DNA of 13,077 nucleotides from Candidatus Glassbacteria bacterium RIFCSPLOWO2_12_FULL_58_11 (lineage in GTDB: Bacteria > Gemmatimonadota > Glassbacteria > GWA2-58-10): NCBI GenBank assembly GCA_001780825.1, contig MFIX01000155.1, positions 12,861-25,937 of the forward strand, read 5' to 3'. Of the stretch, positions 12,088 through 13,077 are shown piece by piece; the stretch's first letter is position 1; the number at the start of each line of letters is the position of its first letter. The position numbers and the translations under genes are program-made. The notes under the pieces were generated by a model. That model searched no databases and was not told the origin of the DNA. It was given only the letters and a program-made list of their open reading frames with translations.

Positions 12088-13045
12088 ACCCCACCGCCTG
12101 TCTGATCTTCCGCAAAATTTCCTCGCTAAGCGGTTTCGCCTCGCCTGCTGCGGCGTTCTGCCGCACCTGTTCCTCGGTTTTCCCTCCGGGAATCACCACA
12201 CTCACTGCCTTGTGGGCCAGGATGTACTGCAGGGCCAATTGGGCCATAGGTATTCCAAGTTCCGCGGCAACCGGCTTGAGGCGGTCGGTGCGGGACACCC
12301 AGTCGCGCAGGGTTTCCGGCGCCACACTGTTGGTGCGGTGGTCATCCGGTCCGAATGTCGTGTCTTTGCTGAATTTACCGGTCAGGAAACCATAGGCCAG
12401 GGGCACCCGCGGGATGATCCCGTAGCCGGCTTTAACGGCCCTCGGCAGCAACTCTTTTTCCGGCTCTCTCTGCAGGATGTTGTAAACCACCTGGATCGAG
12501 ACTCCGAAGCCCTTTTCAATCTGTTTCAGTCCATCCTCCAGCGGCCCGATTGAGATGCCATAGAAGCGCAGCTTGCCCTGCTCGACCAGGCGGTCCAGAG
12601 TTTCCGCCGAGGAGAAGGCCTGCTGCATCTGCTCGGCGTTGCGCGGAGTGTGAAGCTGGTAAAGGTCGATATAGTCTGTCTTGAGCCGGCGCAGGGAATC
12701 CTCGACCCGGGCCGCGAGGAATTTCCCGGAGAAATCCTTGGCCCACTCGCCCCGGCTGTCTGTCGTGTTGCCGCCTTTGCTGGCGATCACCACTTGGGCC
12801 CTGCGGTGCGCGAAGGCTTGAGCCAGCAGCTCCTCGCTATGACCAGCCCCGTAAACATCCGCGGTATCGAAAAAGTTGATCCCGCAGTCGAATGCGGTCT
12901 CGATGGCCCGGAGCGAGATTTTGTCCTCCACCTGTCCCCAGCCGATCTGGAACTGCCCCAGGCTGGCCGGCCCGCCCACCGCCCAGGCCCCGAAGCCAAC
13001 CTCGCTTACCTTGAGACCGCTCCTGCCTAAAGTTCTGATTCTCAT
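12086..13045 (-). CDS. Aldo/keto reductase family protein
   Basis: This 319-residue cytoplasmic enzyme is an NAD(P)H-dependent reductase of the AKR (TIM-barrel) superfamily. The catalytic tetrad is complete: Asp60 and Tyr65 in FFDTADVYG, Lys90 in IASKGG, and His132 in LYQLHTP. The segment CGINFFDTA is typical, and the C-terminal region keeps the SVVIPGGKTEEQVRQN cofactor loop. The start ATG has AGGAGAG five bases upstream. No export signal was seen. It faces the two Gfo/Idh/MocA genes tail to tail, with only the palindromic terminator between them. A role in sugar or polyol metabolism is plausible from this context but not proven. Confidence 0.92.
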   Translation of the reverse strand: MRIRTLGRSGLKVSEVGFGAWAVGGPASLGQFQIGWGQVEDKISLRAIETAFDCGINFFDTADVYGAGHSEELLAQAFAHRRAQVVIASKGGNTTDSRGEWAKDFSGKFLAARVEDSLRRLKTDYIDLYQLHTPRNAEQMQQAFSSAETLDRLVEQGKLRFYGISIGPLEDGLKQIEKGFGVSIQVVYNILQREPEKELLPRAVKAGYGIIPRVPLAYGFLTGKFSKDTTFGPDDHRTNSVAPETLRDWVSRTDRLKPVAAELGIPMAQLALQYILAHKAVSVVIPGGKTEEQVRQNAAAGEAKPLSEEILRKIRQAVG

Positions 13046-13077
13046 TATCTCTCCTGTTTTGAATTGACTGAAATTTC

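Overview
The window looks like a chromosomal piece of a GC-rich, Gram-negative, uncultured bacterium. It carries a TonB-dependent outer-membrane receptor, a lipoprotein-type metal-binding protein, two Tat-exported oxidoreductases, and a secreted beta-helix protein with a dockerin-like module. That mix recalls polysaccharide-degrading environmental lineages such as the FCB group or neighbouring candidate phyla. This placement is a guess from gene content only. No tRNA, rRNA, CRISPR array or transposase was seen.

Region 1 (1-4889, minus strand) is a metal-type uptake locus. In transcription order it holds a TonB-dependent receptor (TBDT), a gap with its own predicted promoter, a TroA/ZnuA-like binding lipoprotein (TTG start with a strong Shine-Dalgarno), an ABC ATPase, a six- to nine-helix ABC-3 permease (GTG start abutting the ATPase stop), and the first ~27 codons of a probable SAM methyltransferase that overlaps the permease and runs off the window edge. 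Both predicted promoters carry the same 16-base motif (13/16 identical) between their -35 and -10 boxes, which suggests one regulator for receptor and transporter. The binding protein keeps one canonical TroA/ZnuA ligand (His65, in a CPGHFD motif) and appears to lack the others.

Region 2 (4890-8952, plus strand) begins with a divergent intergenic stretch containing a GC-rich stem-loop. It then holds a large secreted right-handed beta-helix protein with an N-terminal dockerin-like pair of calcium loops, an exported flavodoxin-fold protein, and thrH (phosphoserine phosphatase/homoserine phosphotransferase) behind its own candidate promoter.

Region 3 (8953-13077) holds two tandem, closely related Tat-exported Gfo/Idh/MocA oxidoreductases. 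A convergent aldo/keto reductase follows them. The spacers of this region are packed with short palindromic elements that share a GTAGGGGC-like head. One is a perfect 28-base palindrome followed by eight T, probably doubling as the terminator of the second oxidoreductase. The two oxidoreductases and the reductase probably act on sugars or polyols, but no substrate can be read from the sequence.
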